Positions 27,405-36,812 of a stretch of DNA of 64,000 nt are shown one piece after another. Origin of the DNA: Clostridiales bacterium (GTDB lineage Bacteria; Bacillota; Clostridia; Saccharofermentanales; Saccharofermentanaceae); contig JAFZBN010000015.1 in assembly GCA_017561715.1 (NCBI GenBank), positions 248,001 to 312,000 of the forward strand, written 5' to 3'. The position numbers and the translations under genes are program-made. The first letter of the stretch is position 1. Every line of letters begins with the position of its first letter. Below the pieces are notes generated by a model, which worked only from the letters and a program-made list of their open reading frames with translations, was not told the origin of the DNA and did not search any database.

Positions 27405-28268
27405 ATGACAAAGGCTGACCGATATCTGGTAGACGATATTCATAACATTCTGGAAAACGGCTACAAGGACGAGAATCCGCGCCCGAAGTACGAAGACGGC
27501 ACTCCGGCGTATACGATCAGCGTCAACCACGTCATGAGAAAATATGACTTAAGCAAGGGCGAGTTCCCGATCAGCACCCTTCGCCGTCAGGCATGGAAAA
27601 CAGGCATCCGCGAGATCTTCACGATCTACCAGAAGCCGACCAATGTTCTTTCCGAGATGGCGGAGATGAAGGTCACCTGGTGGGATCCGTGGGATATCGG
27701 TGACGGCACGATCGGCCAGCGTTACGGCGCGACCGTAAAGCGCTACGATCTGCTCAATAACCTGATCGCCGACATCAAAAAAGACCCGTACGGAAGAAGA
27801 AAGATCATGTCCCTTTGGCAGGAAGCCGACCTTCGCGAGACTCCCGGTCTGGCGCCGTGTGCTTTTCTGACGATCTGGAACGTCCGCGGAAAGTATCTCG
27901 ACATGGTCATGGTCCAAAGATCCGGCGACATGCTCACGGCATCCGGTGCCGGCGGCATCAACGAGATCCAGTACGCCGCGCTTCTCCTCATGGTCGCAAG
28001 GACCACAGGCTACGAAGCCGGTGTCTTTACTCATTTCGTCGCCAACGAACAGATCTACGACCGTCATATCGATAATGCGCATGAGCTTCTGCGCCGCGCG
28101 GACGAAGCCGGCGCCATGACGCCTGTTTCTTCGGAAGGTGAAAAGATCCCGAACCTGATCCTCAACAAAGAGCCGGGATGCGACATCACGTCGATCACCG
28201 TCGAGGATTTCGAAATGGTAAACTACGAGCCGATGCAGCCGCAGCTGACTTTCGAGCTGGGTATCTGA
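27405..28268 (+). CDS. thyA: Thymidylate synthase
   Basis: Methylates dUMP to dTMP with methylene-tetrahydrofolate. 287 residues with the catalytic Cys at 152 (LAPCAF), the folate/dUMP-binding RQAWKTGIREI region and the RSGDMLTASGAGGINEIQYAALL block. The conserved Asn lies in GINEIQ. The ATG at 27405 follows TGAGGTGGATCTT; the frame upstream is not needed. The VOC-domain gene begins 9 bp later, so the two are probably cotranscribed. No dihydrofolate reductase gene is nearby. Confidence 0.95.
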   Translation: MTKADRYLVDDIHNILENGYKDENPRPKYEDGTPAYTISVNHVMRKYDLSKGEFPISTLRRQAWKTGIREIFTIYQKPTNVLSEMAEMKVTWWDPWDIGDGTIGQRYGATVKRYDLLNNLIADIKKDPYGRRKIMSLWQEADLRETPGLAPCAFLTIWNVRGKYLDMVMVQRSGDMLTASGAGGINEIQYAALLLMVARTTGYEAGVFTHFVANEQIYDRHIDNAHELLRRADEAGAMTPVSSEGEKIPNLILNKEPGCDITSITVEDFEMVNYEPMQPQLTFELGI

Positions 28269-28277
28269 GGAGACGTT

Positions 28278-29153
28278 ATGCCGCAAGCCCAGTATCCCGA
28301 ACACGATATCAATCAGGTCTTTGACTATATCCATACGATCCTTTCCTCCGGGAATGTCGCAGACAACGCACTCGACGAGATGTCTTTTCTGAATCGGCTT
28401 TTCGCCGCGCTTCCGGTACAGGCCGTCGAGTACGGCATGCAGTTTCTGCACGGAAAGACCGATCTTCCGAAAGCCTGCGACGAGATCCTTCCTCTTTACA
28501 TCCGTTTCGTCAATCTCGTCGATTACTGTGAGGCGATCGATATTCTCGGACAGATCCCTTCTACACCTTCTCCGGAAGAACTGAAAAAGAGGATCGAACT
28601 TCACCAGAGTCTTGAGGAGCGCGAAAAGAGCTTCTGCCGTCCGCTCCTGGGCTTTGCTTTCAATAATGAAAAAGCACCGGAAAAGATCGATCCGGAGACT
28701 GTTTCTTCGCAGCCGCAAGATGAATCGGAAACCGAGGAGGAAGGTTCTTCGAATCTGCACCTCATGGACGGTACCGCTCCGATCCTCGTCTGCGCGGATC
28801 CTTTGAAGACTTCTTCTTTTTACGAAACACACCTCGGTTTTCACGCCGCGCATCTTGATGACGAGAGCATGCCGCACATCCGTCTCGTTCGAGACAACAT
28901 CGAGATCCTTCTCGTAAAAGCAGAGCCGGAAAAGGCTTCTTCCGTTCTTCCCGTCCGTGAACTTTACGGCATTCCCTATGATCTTTTCATCTACTGCGCC
29001 GAACCGATGCTTCTTCAGATGGAGCTTAAGAACAACGGCGTAAAGCTGATCAAGACATTGGAAGACGCGGATACTTCGAAACACACAAACCGCGAGTTCG
29101 TCATCGAAGATATCGACGGAAGACATATCTGTATTTCCCAGCGCCTGAACTGA
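28278..29153 (+). CDS. Unknown N-terminal domain fused to a VOC (glyoxalase-like) domain
   Basis: 291 residues. The C-terminal 120 residues fit the VOC superfamily (LVCADPLKTSSFYETHLGFHAA start, IRLVRDNIEILLVKAE, ending FVIEDIDGRHICISQ). The N-terminal 120 residues are helical and unassigned, joined by an acidic Ser/Glu-rich linker. Only some of the usual metal His/Glu ligands are evident, so activity cannot be predicted. Strong ribosome binding site GAGGAGACGTT. Confidence 0.7.
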   Translation: MPQAQYPEHDINQVFDYIHTILSSGNVADNALDEMSFLNRLFAALPVQAVEYGMQFLHGKTDLPKACDEILPLYIRFVNLVDYCEAIDILGQIPSTPSPEELKKRIELHQSLEEREKSFCRPLLGFAFNNEKAPEKIDPETVSSQPQDESETEEEGSSNLHLMDGTAPILVCADPLKTSSFYETHLGFHAAHLDDESMPHIRLVRDNIEILLVKAEPEKASSVLPVRELYGIPYDLFIYCAEPMLLQMELKNNGVKLIKTLEDADTSKHTNREFVIEDIDGRHICISQRLN

Positions 29154-29181
29154 CATTTCAAAAACAACACAAGCTCCTCTC

Positions 29182-29212
29182 TTGACTTTGCCCTTGGGAC
29201 AAAGTTTATGCT
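29182..29212 (+). promoter_or_regulatory. MerR-type promoter with 19-bp spacer
   Basis: TTGACT (29182-29187) and TATGCT (29207-29212) are separated by 19 bp, the over-long spacer typical of MerR-activated promoters. The spacer carries the inverted repeat ACTTTG-N9-CAAAGT. The last gene of the operon encodes a MerR protein, the obvious regulator. Confidence 0.85.
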
Positions 29213-29242
29213 TGTCTCAAAGACAAGAAAGGAGATGCGTGT

Positions 29243-30154
29243 ATGAAAGTACTTCGGAAGATCCTCGCCATGAATCGCATATGGGTTTTTCTGGCTGTGT
29301 TCGCCGCCGTTTTTTCCTACGGTGTACAGATCATCTATACGCATCAGGTCGGAGATCTCGTCAATAAGATCGTCGAGCGGGATTCGATCTCTCCTTTATT
29401 CGTTTTCATTCTCGCGCTCTTTATCCTCCTGCAGGTTCTGTCCGTATACGGAAATCACACGATCGGGCATTACGCGTCCGAACGCGCCTCGCATTCACTT
29501 CGCATGGGTTTCATGCGATATCTTCTGAAAAACAGATCCGATGTATCCGAGGATCAGGCCATGTCGATCGTGCAGGGCGAGATTTCTATGTCCATGGATT
29601 ACCTGAACAATTCCTTTTTCGAGATCATCGGAAACCTGATCGCCTGCCTGCTCGTCATCGTTTTCCTTTTCTTTGAAAACGTCCTTCTCACGATCGCGCT
29701 TTTGGTTCCGACGCTTCTGATCCTTCTTTACGTTAGTCTCTCGGGAACGAAGCTCGCGAAGATCACGAAAGCGACACTTGCCGCAAAGAGTCGGATGAAC
29801 CGCACCGCGTTCAGCATCGCCAAGAACTTTCCTGCGATCTCGGTATATGACGCAGGTGCTTTTCTCGAAGAAAAATACGAGCAGGATCTTTCCGCCTGGG
29901 AGAAGCAGTTCAAAAAAGACGACCGCATGAACGCCGTCCTTAATTCGATCTCGGGACTCATCTCGCGCCTGCCGCTTCTGTGTGTTTTCTTCTGCGGCGC
30001 CACTTTGATCTTTCGCGGCGACATGACGCTCGGCACACTGATCGTCTTTTTAAATCTTCAGAACAGCGTCACGAGATTCCTCATGAATACGCCGAGTTTC
30101 ATTGCCAGATTCAAAACTTTCACTTCGAATCTCTCGAAGGTGAATATCGCATGA
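29243..30154 (+). CDS. ABC exporter, transmembrane subunit 1
   Basis: 303 residues with about six hydrophobic segments, homologous to the membrane half of type IV (MsbA-like) ABC exporters. It lacks a nucleotide-binding domain, which is encoded separately in the next gene. Start after AAAGGAGATGCGTGT. First gene of a MerR-controlled operon of four genes (membrane, ATPase, membrane, regulator). Confidence 0.82.
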   Translation: MKVLRKILAMNRIWVFLAVFAAVFSYGVQIIYTHQVGDLVNKIVERDSISPLFVFILALFILLQVLSVYGNHTIGHYASERASHSLRMGFMRYLLKNRSDVSEDQAMSIVQGEISMSMDYLNNSFFEIIGNLIACLLVIVFLFFENVLLTIALLVPTLLILLYVSLSGTKLAKITKATLAAKSRMNRTAFSIAKNFPAISVYDAGAFLEEKYEQDLSAWEKQFKKDDRMNAVLNSISGLISRLPLLCVFFCGATLIFRGDMTLGTLIVFLNLQNSVTRFLMNTPSFIARFKTFTSNLSKVNIA

Positions 30155-30169
30155 ACGGGAGGATGAAAT

Positions 30170-30844
30170 ATGTTTAACAATGTTACAAATACAGTGATCG
30201 CAAGACTTTCCGACGTCTCCTTTTCGTATAAGGAGCAGCCGATCCTGCGCTCCGTTTTCCTTGAGATCCGCTCCGGTGAGCGCCTCGGCATCGTCGGGGA
30301 GAGCGGCTGCGGAAAGAGTACACTTCTGAAGATCCTCGCGGGGCTCCTCTCCCCCGACTCGGGTTCCGCCACGATCTTTGGCGAAAGCACGCTTCCCGAG
30401 ATCCGAAAGAATGTCGCTCTCGTCATGCAGTCCCCCATGCTTCTTCCGGTGACGATCTACGAGAACATCACGCTCGGACATGAGATCCCGAATGAACGCA
30501 TCCATGAGGTCCTCGAGCAGGCAAGTCTTCTTTCCTGGATCGAATCTCTTCCCGACGGGATCAACACGTATCTCGGTGACCGCGCGGACGAACTTTCCGG
30601 CGGACAAGCGCAGCGCATCTCGATCGCAAGAGCGCTCTGTAAAGACGCCCCGATATTGCTTCTGGACGAACCGACCGCATCACTTGATTCGGCAACGGCG
30701 GAATCCGTCCTCTCATCTTTGGATGCCGCGGCCGGCAAAAGAACGATCGTGCACGTCACGCACCAGGTCGAGTACCTGAAAAACTACGACCGTATCCTTC
30801 ACATGAAGGACGGCGTTCTTTCGGAAGGAGGCCCGGCATGCTGA
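30170..30844 (+). CDS. ABC exporter, ATP-binding subunit
   Basis: 224 residues with Walker A GESGCGKST, signature LSGGQAQRISIARAL and Walker B LLLDEPTASLD. The H-loop His is in VTHQVEY. It is the only ATPase in the operon and probably serves both membrane subunits as a homodimer. It overlaps the next gene by 7 bp, a sign of translational coupling. Confidence 0.92.
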   Translation: MFNNVTNTVIARLSDVSFSYKEQPILRSVFLEIRSGERLGIVGESGCGKSTLLKILAGLLSPDSGSATIFGESTLPEIRKNVALVMQSPMLLPVTIYENITLGHEIPNERIHEVLEQASLLSWIESLPDGINTYLGDRADELSGGQAQRISIARALCKDAPILLLDEPTASLDSATAESVLSSLDAAAGKRTIVHVTHQVEYLKNYDRILHMKDGVLSEGGPAC

Positions 30845-31800
30845 GAAAACTCTACCGTCTCATGAAAGAACTCGGCGTGCATCGTATCTTTGTGGTCTCG
30901 CTTCTTCTTCGTCTGCCGTTCGATTTTCTGAACACGGTCCTTGCGTCGAACATGCTCAGTTCGTTCATCAGCCTGATCGAAAAGAACCAGAAGGATCGAC
31001 TGACGTCGACATTTCTCCTCTTTCTGGGACTCTCGGCTCTTCTTTTTGCTTACAACATGACGATATGGAGCACGATCTCTCTGAAGGTCAACATCCTTCT
31101 TCAAAAGCGCATACGAAGGAAGATGTTCCTGCAGCTTCTCGGCAGCGAATATAAGGACGTCCTGCGCTTTTCGAGCGGGGAATGGATCAACCGCATGAAC
31201 AGCGATATCGACCGGCTCCACGGCTATCTCATGATGCCCGTAAACTTCATGCACATGGTCATCGCGATGTTCAACATGATCCTTTCCGCGATCGTCCTCG
31301 GCTTTCTGAACCTGCCGCTGATGATCATGAGCGTTCTGATCCTCGTGCCGTTTTCGATCTTAAGCTGCGTGGTCGTCGTCAGAAAGATCCCGATCTTCCG
31401 CCGCCGCGCGCAGGAGGAATTCGGAAAGTACACGAACTGGGCGGGACCGATCATCGCTTCCCGTGATGCGATCGAAGTCTTTGAGGGCGAGGAATACGTC
31501 CTGAAAAAGATCGAAGAAACGAGCCTTTCGATCCTTTCCGAGAACATGAAGGCGCACCGCGCTTCAGCCCGCGCCGCCGCGCTCAACACCCTCTGCGGCA
31601 CCTCCGGGTATATCTTGCTTCTTCTTTGCGGCGATAGTATGATGGGATCAACGATCGCGGATCTGTCGGAACTACTGAAGATCACGCAGTACCGCGGCGC
31701 TATGATGATGAGCACGATGATCATCAACTCGTCCGTCAACAATATGCGCGGCAACCGTGCCGGCGCCGAACGTGTCCTCGAGGTATTCGAGGGAGCATAA
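30838..31800 (+). CDS. ABC exporter, transmembrane subunit 2
   Basis: 320 residues, another membrane half of a type IV ABC exporter without an ATPase domain, with hydrophobic segments from about residue 18 onward. It is only distantly similar to subunit 1, so the transporter is likely a heterodimer. Starts inside the ATPase gene after GGAGGCCCGGC. Confidence 0.82.
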   Translation: MLRKLYRLMKELGVHRIFVVSLLLRLPFDFLNTVLASNMLSSFISLIEKNQKDRLTSTFLLFLGLSALLFAYNMTIWSTISLKVNILLQKRIRRKMFLQLLGSEYKDVLRFSSGEWINRMNSDIDRLHGYLMMPVNFMHMVIAMFNMILSAIVLGFLNLPLMIMSVLILVPFSILSCVVVVRKIPIFRRRAQEEFGKYTNWAGPIIASRDAIEVFEGEEYVLKKIEETSLSILSENMKAHRASARAAALNTLCGTSGYILLLLCGDSMMGSTIADLSELLKITQYRGAMMMSTMIINSSVNNMRGNRAGAERVLEVFEGA

Positions 31801-31815
31801 ACGAAGGAGTATTCG

Positions 31816-32322
31816 ATGGCAAAAGAACCTTCCGAGATCATGGATAACGAAAACGGATCTTCCGAAGATTCCGCTCTTTTAAAGATCGGCGAACTTGCTT
31901 CTCTTGCGGGCGTCTCTCCAAAGGCGCTTCGCATCTATGAGCAGAAGAACATTCTTCGTCCCGTAAAGGTCGATCCGGAGACCGGCTACCGCTACTACTC
32001 CCCTGACCAGCATAAGCTCCTGGATGCTTTGATCGAACTTCAGGATATGGGGTTTTCGCTTAATGAGATCGAGCTTCTTTTAAGCGGTAAACTCTCGGAA
32101 GACGAGGCGCAGAAGATCTTCGAAGAGAAAAGAAAGACATTAAATGAAACCATCTGGAAGGCGCAGGCTCAGATCGAAGAGCTGGACGCCATCGCAGATG
32201 GTCTGTTCGCAAAAGATATGAAAGAGATGAGCGACGAAGAACGCGCATGGCATCTGGCCAAGCTCGTTCGTGTAAGTGATCACAACGTCCACCAGACGTT
32301 AAGCGAGATCCTCTGGCTCTGA
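31816..32322 (+). CDS. MerR-family regulator
   Basis: 168 residues. After an acidic N-terminal extension of about 20 residues, the MerR helix-turn-helix (KIGELASLAGVSPKALRIYE) and wing (DPETGYRYYSPDQ) are clear, followed by a coiled coil. No Cys-rich metal site is seen in the short effector region, so the ligand is probably organic. It closes the exporter operon and should act at 29182-29212. Confidence 0.9.
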   Translation: MAKEPSEIMDNENGSSEDSALLKIGELASLAGVSPKALRIYEQKNILRPVKVDPETGYRYYSPDQHKLLDALIELQDMGFSLNEIELLLSGKLSEDEAQKIFEEKRKTLNETIWKAQAQIEELDAIADGLFAKDMKEMSDEERAWHLAKLVRVSDHNVHQTLSEILWL

Positions 32323-32334
32323 TCGGTTTTTATT

Positions 32335-33291
32335 TCAGATGATATAGCACCAGGCGTCTCCCTGCTCTAATTCCTCGACCTTTCTCTCATGGCCGTTGGT
32401 CTGGTATTCCATCTCAGGATTTTTCATGCTGACCTTGGAATTCGCGGCGATCGACTTGGTGATGAACGTACTGCCTCCGATCACGACGTTCTCTCCGATC
32501 ACGGTGTCTCCGCCGAGGATAGACGCGTTAGCATAGATCGTGACATTATCGCAGATCGTCGGATGACGCTTCTTTCCGGAAAGCTTCTGTCCGCCACGTG
32601 TGGAAAGCGCGCCGATCGTAACACCCTGATAGATCTTGACATTCTGTCCGATGATCGAAGTCTCACCGACTACGATACCTGTACCGTGGTCGATAAAGAA
32701 GTACTTGCCGATCGTAGCTCCCGGATGGATATCGATTCCCGTTTCCGAATGCGCGTACTCTGTCATGAGACGCGGAAGTACCGGTACTTTCAGAAGATAA
32801 AGCTCATGCGCGATACGATAGACCGTGATCGCCATAAGGCCCGGATATGCGAGGATGATCTCATCAAAGTTGCCCGCGGCCGGGTCGCCGTCGAGCGTCG
32901 CGAGAAGATCGGTCTCGATATACTCTCTGATCTGCGGGATCTTTTTGAAAAATTCCTTCGTGATACGGTAGCTCTCTGCTTCTCTCTCCGCCTCGCTGCC
33001 CTCATCGTTCTGCGAATAATCAAGCGCACGGTAGATCTGCTTTTTCAGATGATAAAACACATCCTCGATCGTCACCGCAAAACTGTTTTCCGGGTTATAG
33101 ATCTTATAGGAACGGTCTCTGAAATAGCCGGGGTAAATGATCCTGAAAAAGTGCTGGACGAGTTCGATGACTTCCGTCTTATCCGGATTGTTAAAAAACT
33201 TTTTCGCGTCAATATTTTTCCCGCCGTCAAAATCGGCGATGATATCTTTTACGATCTCATTGATCTCATGATCTTTTTCGATTCCACCCAT
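32335..33291 (-). CDS. cysE: Serine O-acetyltransferase, EpsC type
   Basis: First step of cysteine synthesis: acetyl-CoA plus serine gives O-acetylserine. 318 residues. An N-terminal helical region (about 1-185) precedes the left-handed beta-helix of hexapeptide repeats (GIDIHPGATIGKYFFIDHG, IIGQNVKIYQGVTIG) with the catalytic His/Asp region. Start after AAGGAAGATACGGGC. It is convergent with the MerR gene. Product feeds cysK at 52570-53502. No CCT-N11-AGG site was found upstream. Confidence 0.93.
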   Translation of the reverse strand: MGGIEKDHEINEIVKDIIADFDGGKNIDAKKFFNNPDKTEVIELVQHFFRIIYPGYFRDRSYKIYNPENSFAVTIEDVFYHLKKQIYRALDYSQNDEGSEAEREAESYRITKEFFKKIPQIREYIETDLLATLDGDPAAGNFDEIILAYPGLMAITVYRIAHELYLLKVPVLPRLMTEYAHSETGIDIHPGATIGKYFFIDHGTGIVVGETSIIGQNVKIYQGVTIGALSTRGGQKLSGKKRHPTICDNVTIYANASILGGDTVIGENVVIGGSTFITKSIAANSKVSMKNPEMEYQTNGHERKVEELEQGDAWCYII

Positions 33292-33387
33292 GCCCGTATC
33301 TTCCTTTCTTAACTGATCTTATATAAGAAACGGATCTTTCCACTCATAATAACACAAGCGTACAGTACTTGAAAATCTTACGTTTTC

Positions 33388-34317
33388 TTATCCTTCGAAC
33401 TGAGGCTGCGGCGCTTCCGCTCTTGCCATTTCACGCCAGTCTTTCCTGTATTCACGAGGCGTACATTCGAAACACTTTTTAAACGTCTCACTCATGTAGC
33501 TGACACCCGAAAATCCCGAAAGATTCGCGATCTCCGACATGCTGAGATTACTGGATCTTAAGTACTCCGCGACTTTTCTCGCGCGGAAATGCATGAGATA
33601 GTTGATCGGAGATTCCCCGACGTACTGCTTGAAAAGCAGATTGCAAAGGGACTTACTGATGTTCGCTGAACCCGCGATCTCCTCGAGCGTCAGTGTCCTC
33701 TGGTAGTTATTGGAAATATAGTGCATCATGTTCTTAAACGTCTGCATCCTTGCGTCCGGCGCGTCTTCCGGTCCGAGCACACCGATGATCTCCGATCTTT
33801 TCATCACAAGATCCCAGATCTGATAGAACTGCTTCGTGACTTCAAACGCGCAGTGGCGGATCGGAAGAAGAGAGTACATGAGTTGATAAACGGCTTCTGT
33901 CATCTCGTCGATATCACGGAAACGAAGATATGGAAGATCCTTGTTATCCGTGATCGGGCGGATCGCTTGCATCTCGACCGCGACCGACGCGTTTAAGATC
34001 CCGGGGTGCGCGATGAAGATGATGTATCTTGCGCCCACGTCATCGATACACATACTGTAGTGGATCTGATTGGAATTGATAAAGATCGTGTCGCCTTCGT
34101 GGAGCATGACGGTCTTTCCGTTTACGGAGTATGCCATCTTTCCTTTCGTGACGGTGCACATCTCGATGTCTTCGTGAAAATGCGGAACTCTCTCCCAGGT
34201 GACATTCGGCTTTACCCAGCCTTCGAAAATGTAAGAAGGAAACTGAGGATCATCGTAATTGACGATCTCTGAACCGTCTTCCCTTTTTATGATCAATCCC
34301 ATGATGTCTCGGTTCAT
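33388..34317 (-). CDS. AraC-family regulator with cupin sensor domain
   Basis: 309 residues. The N-terminal cupin (about 40-110) has VPHFHEDIEMCTVTKGK and GDTIFINSNQIHY. The C-terminal double helix-turn-helix is typical (LTLEEIAGSANISKSLCN; MSEIANLSGFSGVSYMSETF; ending TPREYRKD). It is divergent from a GNAT gene across a palindrome-rich spacer. Start after GAGGTAAGTT. The ligand is probably a sugar, inferred from the family. Confidence 0.88.
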   Translation of the reverse strand: MNRDIMGLIIKREDGSEIVNYDDPQFPSYIFEGWVKPNVTWERVPHFHEDIEMCTVTKGKMAYSVNGKTVMLHEGDTIFINSNQIHYSMCIDDVGARYIIFIAHPGILNASVAVEMQAIRPITDNKDLPYLRFRDIDEMTEAVYQLMYSLLPIRHCAFEVTKQFYQIWDLVMKRSEIIGVLGPEDAPDARMQTFKNMMHYISNNYQRTLTLEEIAGSANISKSLCNLLFKQYVGESPINYLMHFRARKVAEYLRSSNLSMSEIANLSGFSGVSYMSETFKKCFECTPREYRKDWREMARAEAPQPQFEG

Positions 34318-34399
34318 AACTTACCTCATCTTCCATAAAAGTATAACTATCTTTCAAAAGTGTGTAAGATTGTTATAAAATTCAGCGAAATTCCATGTA

Positions 34400-34457
34400 G
34401 AAAAGCACTTTCTCTTACAATATACTTGCAAATGTAAGGAAAAGCAAGTGCTTTTCG
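34400..34457. repeat. Nested inverted repeats in the AraC/GNAT divergent spacer
   Basis: GAAAAGCACTT (34400-34410) and AAGTGCTTTTC (34447-34457) are perfect inverted copies. Inside them CTTACA and TGTAAG form a second inverted pair. The -10-like TATACT lies in the centre. The outer arms are two copies of the GAAAAGCAC 9-mer. Confidence 0.7.
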
Positions 34458-34482
34458 AACATGAAAAGAAAGGAGAAGAAAC

Positions 34483-34968
34483 ATGATCCGACCGATTACA
34501 AAAGAAGATATCAAAGAGAGCGTAAATGTCATCCGAACAAGCTTCCTGACTGTTGCCGAGGAATTCGGACTCACGGAAGAAAACGCGCCACGCCACGTGG
34601 CTTTCGCTACAACGGAAGACCGGCTGATGTATCAGATGGAAGTCGAAAAACGCCCGATGTATGCTTTCTTCTCCGACGACGGAAAGATGCTGGGCTACTA
34701 TTCCCTGGCAAAGCTGAGCGATACCGAGTGGGAACTCAATAACCTCTGCGTCCTCCCCGAGCACCGAAACGAAGGGATCGGAGACAAGCTCCTGACAGAT
34801 GCTTTTGCCAAAGCAAAAGAGCTGGGCGCGAAAAAACTGCATATCGGGATCGTGGAAGAGAATGTACGTCTTCGTAAATGGTACGAGTCAGAAGGCTTTA
34901 TTCATCTCGGATCGAAGAAATTCGACTTCTTCCCGTTCACATGCGGATATATGGAAAAAGAACTATAA
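34483..34968 (+). CDS. GNAT N-acetyltransferase
   Basis: 161 residues. The acetyl-CoA loop is visible in LCVLPEHRNEGIGDKLL, with the typical strand LHIGIVEENVRLRKWYES after it. Start after AAAGGAGAAGAAAC. A terminator follows. The acceptor is unknown. Confidence 0.85.
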   Translation: MIRPITKEDIKESVNVIRTSFLTVAEEFGLTEENAPRHVAFATTEDRLMYQMEVEKRPMYAFFSDDGKMLGYYSLAKLSDTEWELNNLCVLPEHRNEGIGDKLLTDAFAKAKELGAKKLHIGIVEENVRLRKWYESEGFIHLGSKKFDFFPFTCGYMEKEL

Positions 34969-34982
34969 CGCAATCACTTTTT

Positions 34983-35014
34983 AAGTGGCCGCGTTTTGCG
35001 GTCACTTCTTTTTT
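34983..35014 (+). terminator. Rho-independent terminator after the GNAT gene
   Basis: AAGTGGCCGC and GCGGTCACTT pair over a GTTTT loop, followed by a T-rich run. Confidence 0.85.
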
Positions 35015-35064
35015 CAGGCAGTGATCAGAAAACACATATCAACAAAGAAAAAGAGAGGGTAAAA

Positions 35065-36000
35065 ATGGAAAACGCAATCGTAATGAAAAATGTATGCAAG
35101 GACTTTAAGATCCTGAACCGTCACGAAGGCTTGAAGGGCAGCATCCGCGACCTGTTCTCCCGTGACTACAAGACGATCTCCGCGGTAAAGGACGTTTCTC
35201 TTGAGATCGCCAAGGGTGAGATCATCGGATACCTCGGACCGAACGGCGCAGGTAAGTCCACGACGATCAAGATGATGACCGGCGTTCTCGAGCCGACCTC
35301 CGGCGAGATCTTAGTTAACGGCGTCGTACCTTATAAGGAAAGAACGAAGAATTCCGAGCACATCGGTGTCGTATTCGGACAGAGAAGCCAGCTGTGGTGG
35401 TCTCTCCCCCTGATCGAATCCTTCCGACTTCTTCGCGACATCTACATGGTTCCGAAGAAGGAATACGAAGACATGCTTGAGCTATACCGCTCGCTCGTCG
35501 ATATCGAGCCGATCCTGCATAAGCCGGTCCGTCAGATGTCCCTCGGACAGAGAACATTGAGCGATATCCTCGCTGCGTTTCTGCATAATCCGGCGATCGT
35601 ATTCCTCGATGAGCCGACCATCGGTCTGGACGTTTCGATGAAGTCGAAGATCCGTGATCTCATCAAGGGACTAAACCAGGAAAAGAACACGACCGTTATC
35701 CTGACGACGCACGACATGGGCGACGTTGACGCGCTGTGCAAGAGGATTGTCATCATCGACGAAGGCAAGAAGATCTACGACAATGACATCGACCACTTAA
35801 AGTCCTACTTCGGCTCCTACAGAACGCTCCGTATGAGGCTTTCCGACGACACCTGGGAAGAACGTGTCATCGACGAGACGAAAGAAGACGTCATGCAGGT
35901 CATCCTGGCAAAGCAGAAAGAACAGAAGATCAAAGACATCCAGCTTCAGGAGATCTCGACCGAAGAGGTCATCAAGAAGATCTACGAAGGAGGCAACTGA
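35065..36000 (+). CDS. ABC-2 exporter ATP-binding subunit (DUF990-type system)
   Basis: 311 residues with Walker [10 protein letters not shown], a shortened signature [10 protein letters not shown] and Walker [27 protein letters not shown] is characteristic of the ATPase that pairs with DUF990/ABC2_membrane_6 permeases. Start at 35065 after GAGAGGGTAAAA. It is the first gene of a three-gene operon with two permeases, 1 bp before the next gene. Confidence 0.9.
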   Translation: MENAIVMKNVCKDFKILNRHEGLKGSIRDLFSRDYKTISAVKDVSLEIAKGEIIGYLGPNGAGKSTTIKMMTGVLEPTSGEILVNGVVPYKERTKNSEHIGVVFGQRSQLWWSLPLIESFRLLRDIYMVPKKEYEDMLELYRSLVDIEPILHKPVRQMSLGQRTLSDILAAFLHNPAIVFLDEPTIGLDVSMKSKIRDLIKGLNQEKNTTVILTTHDMGDVDALCKRIVIIDEGKKIYDNDIDHLKSYFGSYRTLRMRLSDDTWEERVIDETKEDVMQVILAKQKEQKIKDIQLQEISTEEVIKKIYEGGN

Positions 36001-36001
36001 C

Positions 36002-36811
36002 ATGAATCTGAAAAGACATCTGGCGCTGACGCGCGCGGGCATCATGGAGTCTCTCCAGTACCGCCTCGGCACCGCGGTCACGCTCTTTGCCAACCTGATA
36101 TATCTGGTACTCGTGTACTTCCTCTGGAAAGCGATCTACGCTTCCGCCGGAACGGACGTCGTGAACGGCATGACCTTTACTGACACCATGATCTACCTGA
36201 TCCTCGCGACCGCCCTTTTCAACTTCCTTGAAATGTTCGTCGTGTGGGATATGAGCCGTTCGATCCAGTCGGGAAAGATCATACTCGACCTGCTTAAGCC
36301 GATGCGGTTCCGCGAGTACACCTTCTGGAGCTACTCAGGTTCCCATGTAGTGCTTTTCGCGCTGACATTCGTACCGACATTCATCGTCGTACTCATCGTC
36401 ACCAACGGCGCGATCCCGATGGGCATCAACCTTCTGTGGTTTGCCGTCGCGACGGTCCTGGCTCTGATCGTCAACTTCAGTATGGAGATGATCGTCGCCA
36501 CGATCTGCCTCTATACTGAATCGACATGGGGCATCAACATCGTAAAAGAGACTATCGTACTGCTTTTGTCGGGCGCGTCGATCCCGCTGGCATTCTTCCC
36601 GGAAGCCTTGCGACAGGTCGTCGATTATCTCCCCTTCCGCGCGGTCTACGATATTCCGCTTACGATCCTTCTCGAAAAGAACGACACCAACACGATCGAG
36701 GGTCTTCTCCCGATGTTCGGACTGCAGCTTGCGTGGGCACTGATCCTGACGCTTCTGGGAACGCTGTTCTGGAACTACTCGGTCAAGAAGATCACCGTGA
36801 ACGGAGGTTAA
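36002..36811 (+). CDS. ABC-2 exporter permease 1
   Basis: 269 residues with about six hydrophobic segments (GTAVTLFANLIYLVLVYFLW first). It resembles the ABC-2 permeases of the DUF990-linked exporters, including the NYSVKKITVNGG end. The ATG at 36002 lies just after the ATPase stop, with GGAGGCAACTGAC ahead. Part of the same operon as the ATPase and second permease. Confidence 0.87.
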   Translation: MNLKRHLALTRAGIMESLQYRLGTAVTLFANLIYLVLVYFLWKAIYASAGTDVVNGMTFTDTMIYLILATALFNFLEMFVVWDMSRSIQSGKIILDLLKPMRFREYTFWSYSGSHVVLFALTFVPTFIVVLIVTNGAIPMGINLLWFAVATVLALIVNFSMEMIVATICLYTESTWGINIVKETIVLLLSGASIPLAFFPEALRQVVDYLPFRAVYDIPLTILLEKNDTNTIEGLLPMFGLQLAWALILTLLGTLFWNYSVKKITVNGG

Positions 36812-36812
36812 T

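Noticed and set aside
33292..33387. Rrf2-type operator or leader peptide upstream of cysE
   Set aside because: No CCT-N11-AGG site and no short ORF with Cys codons found.
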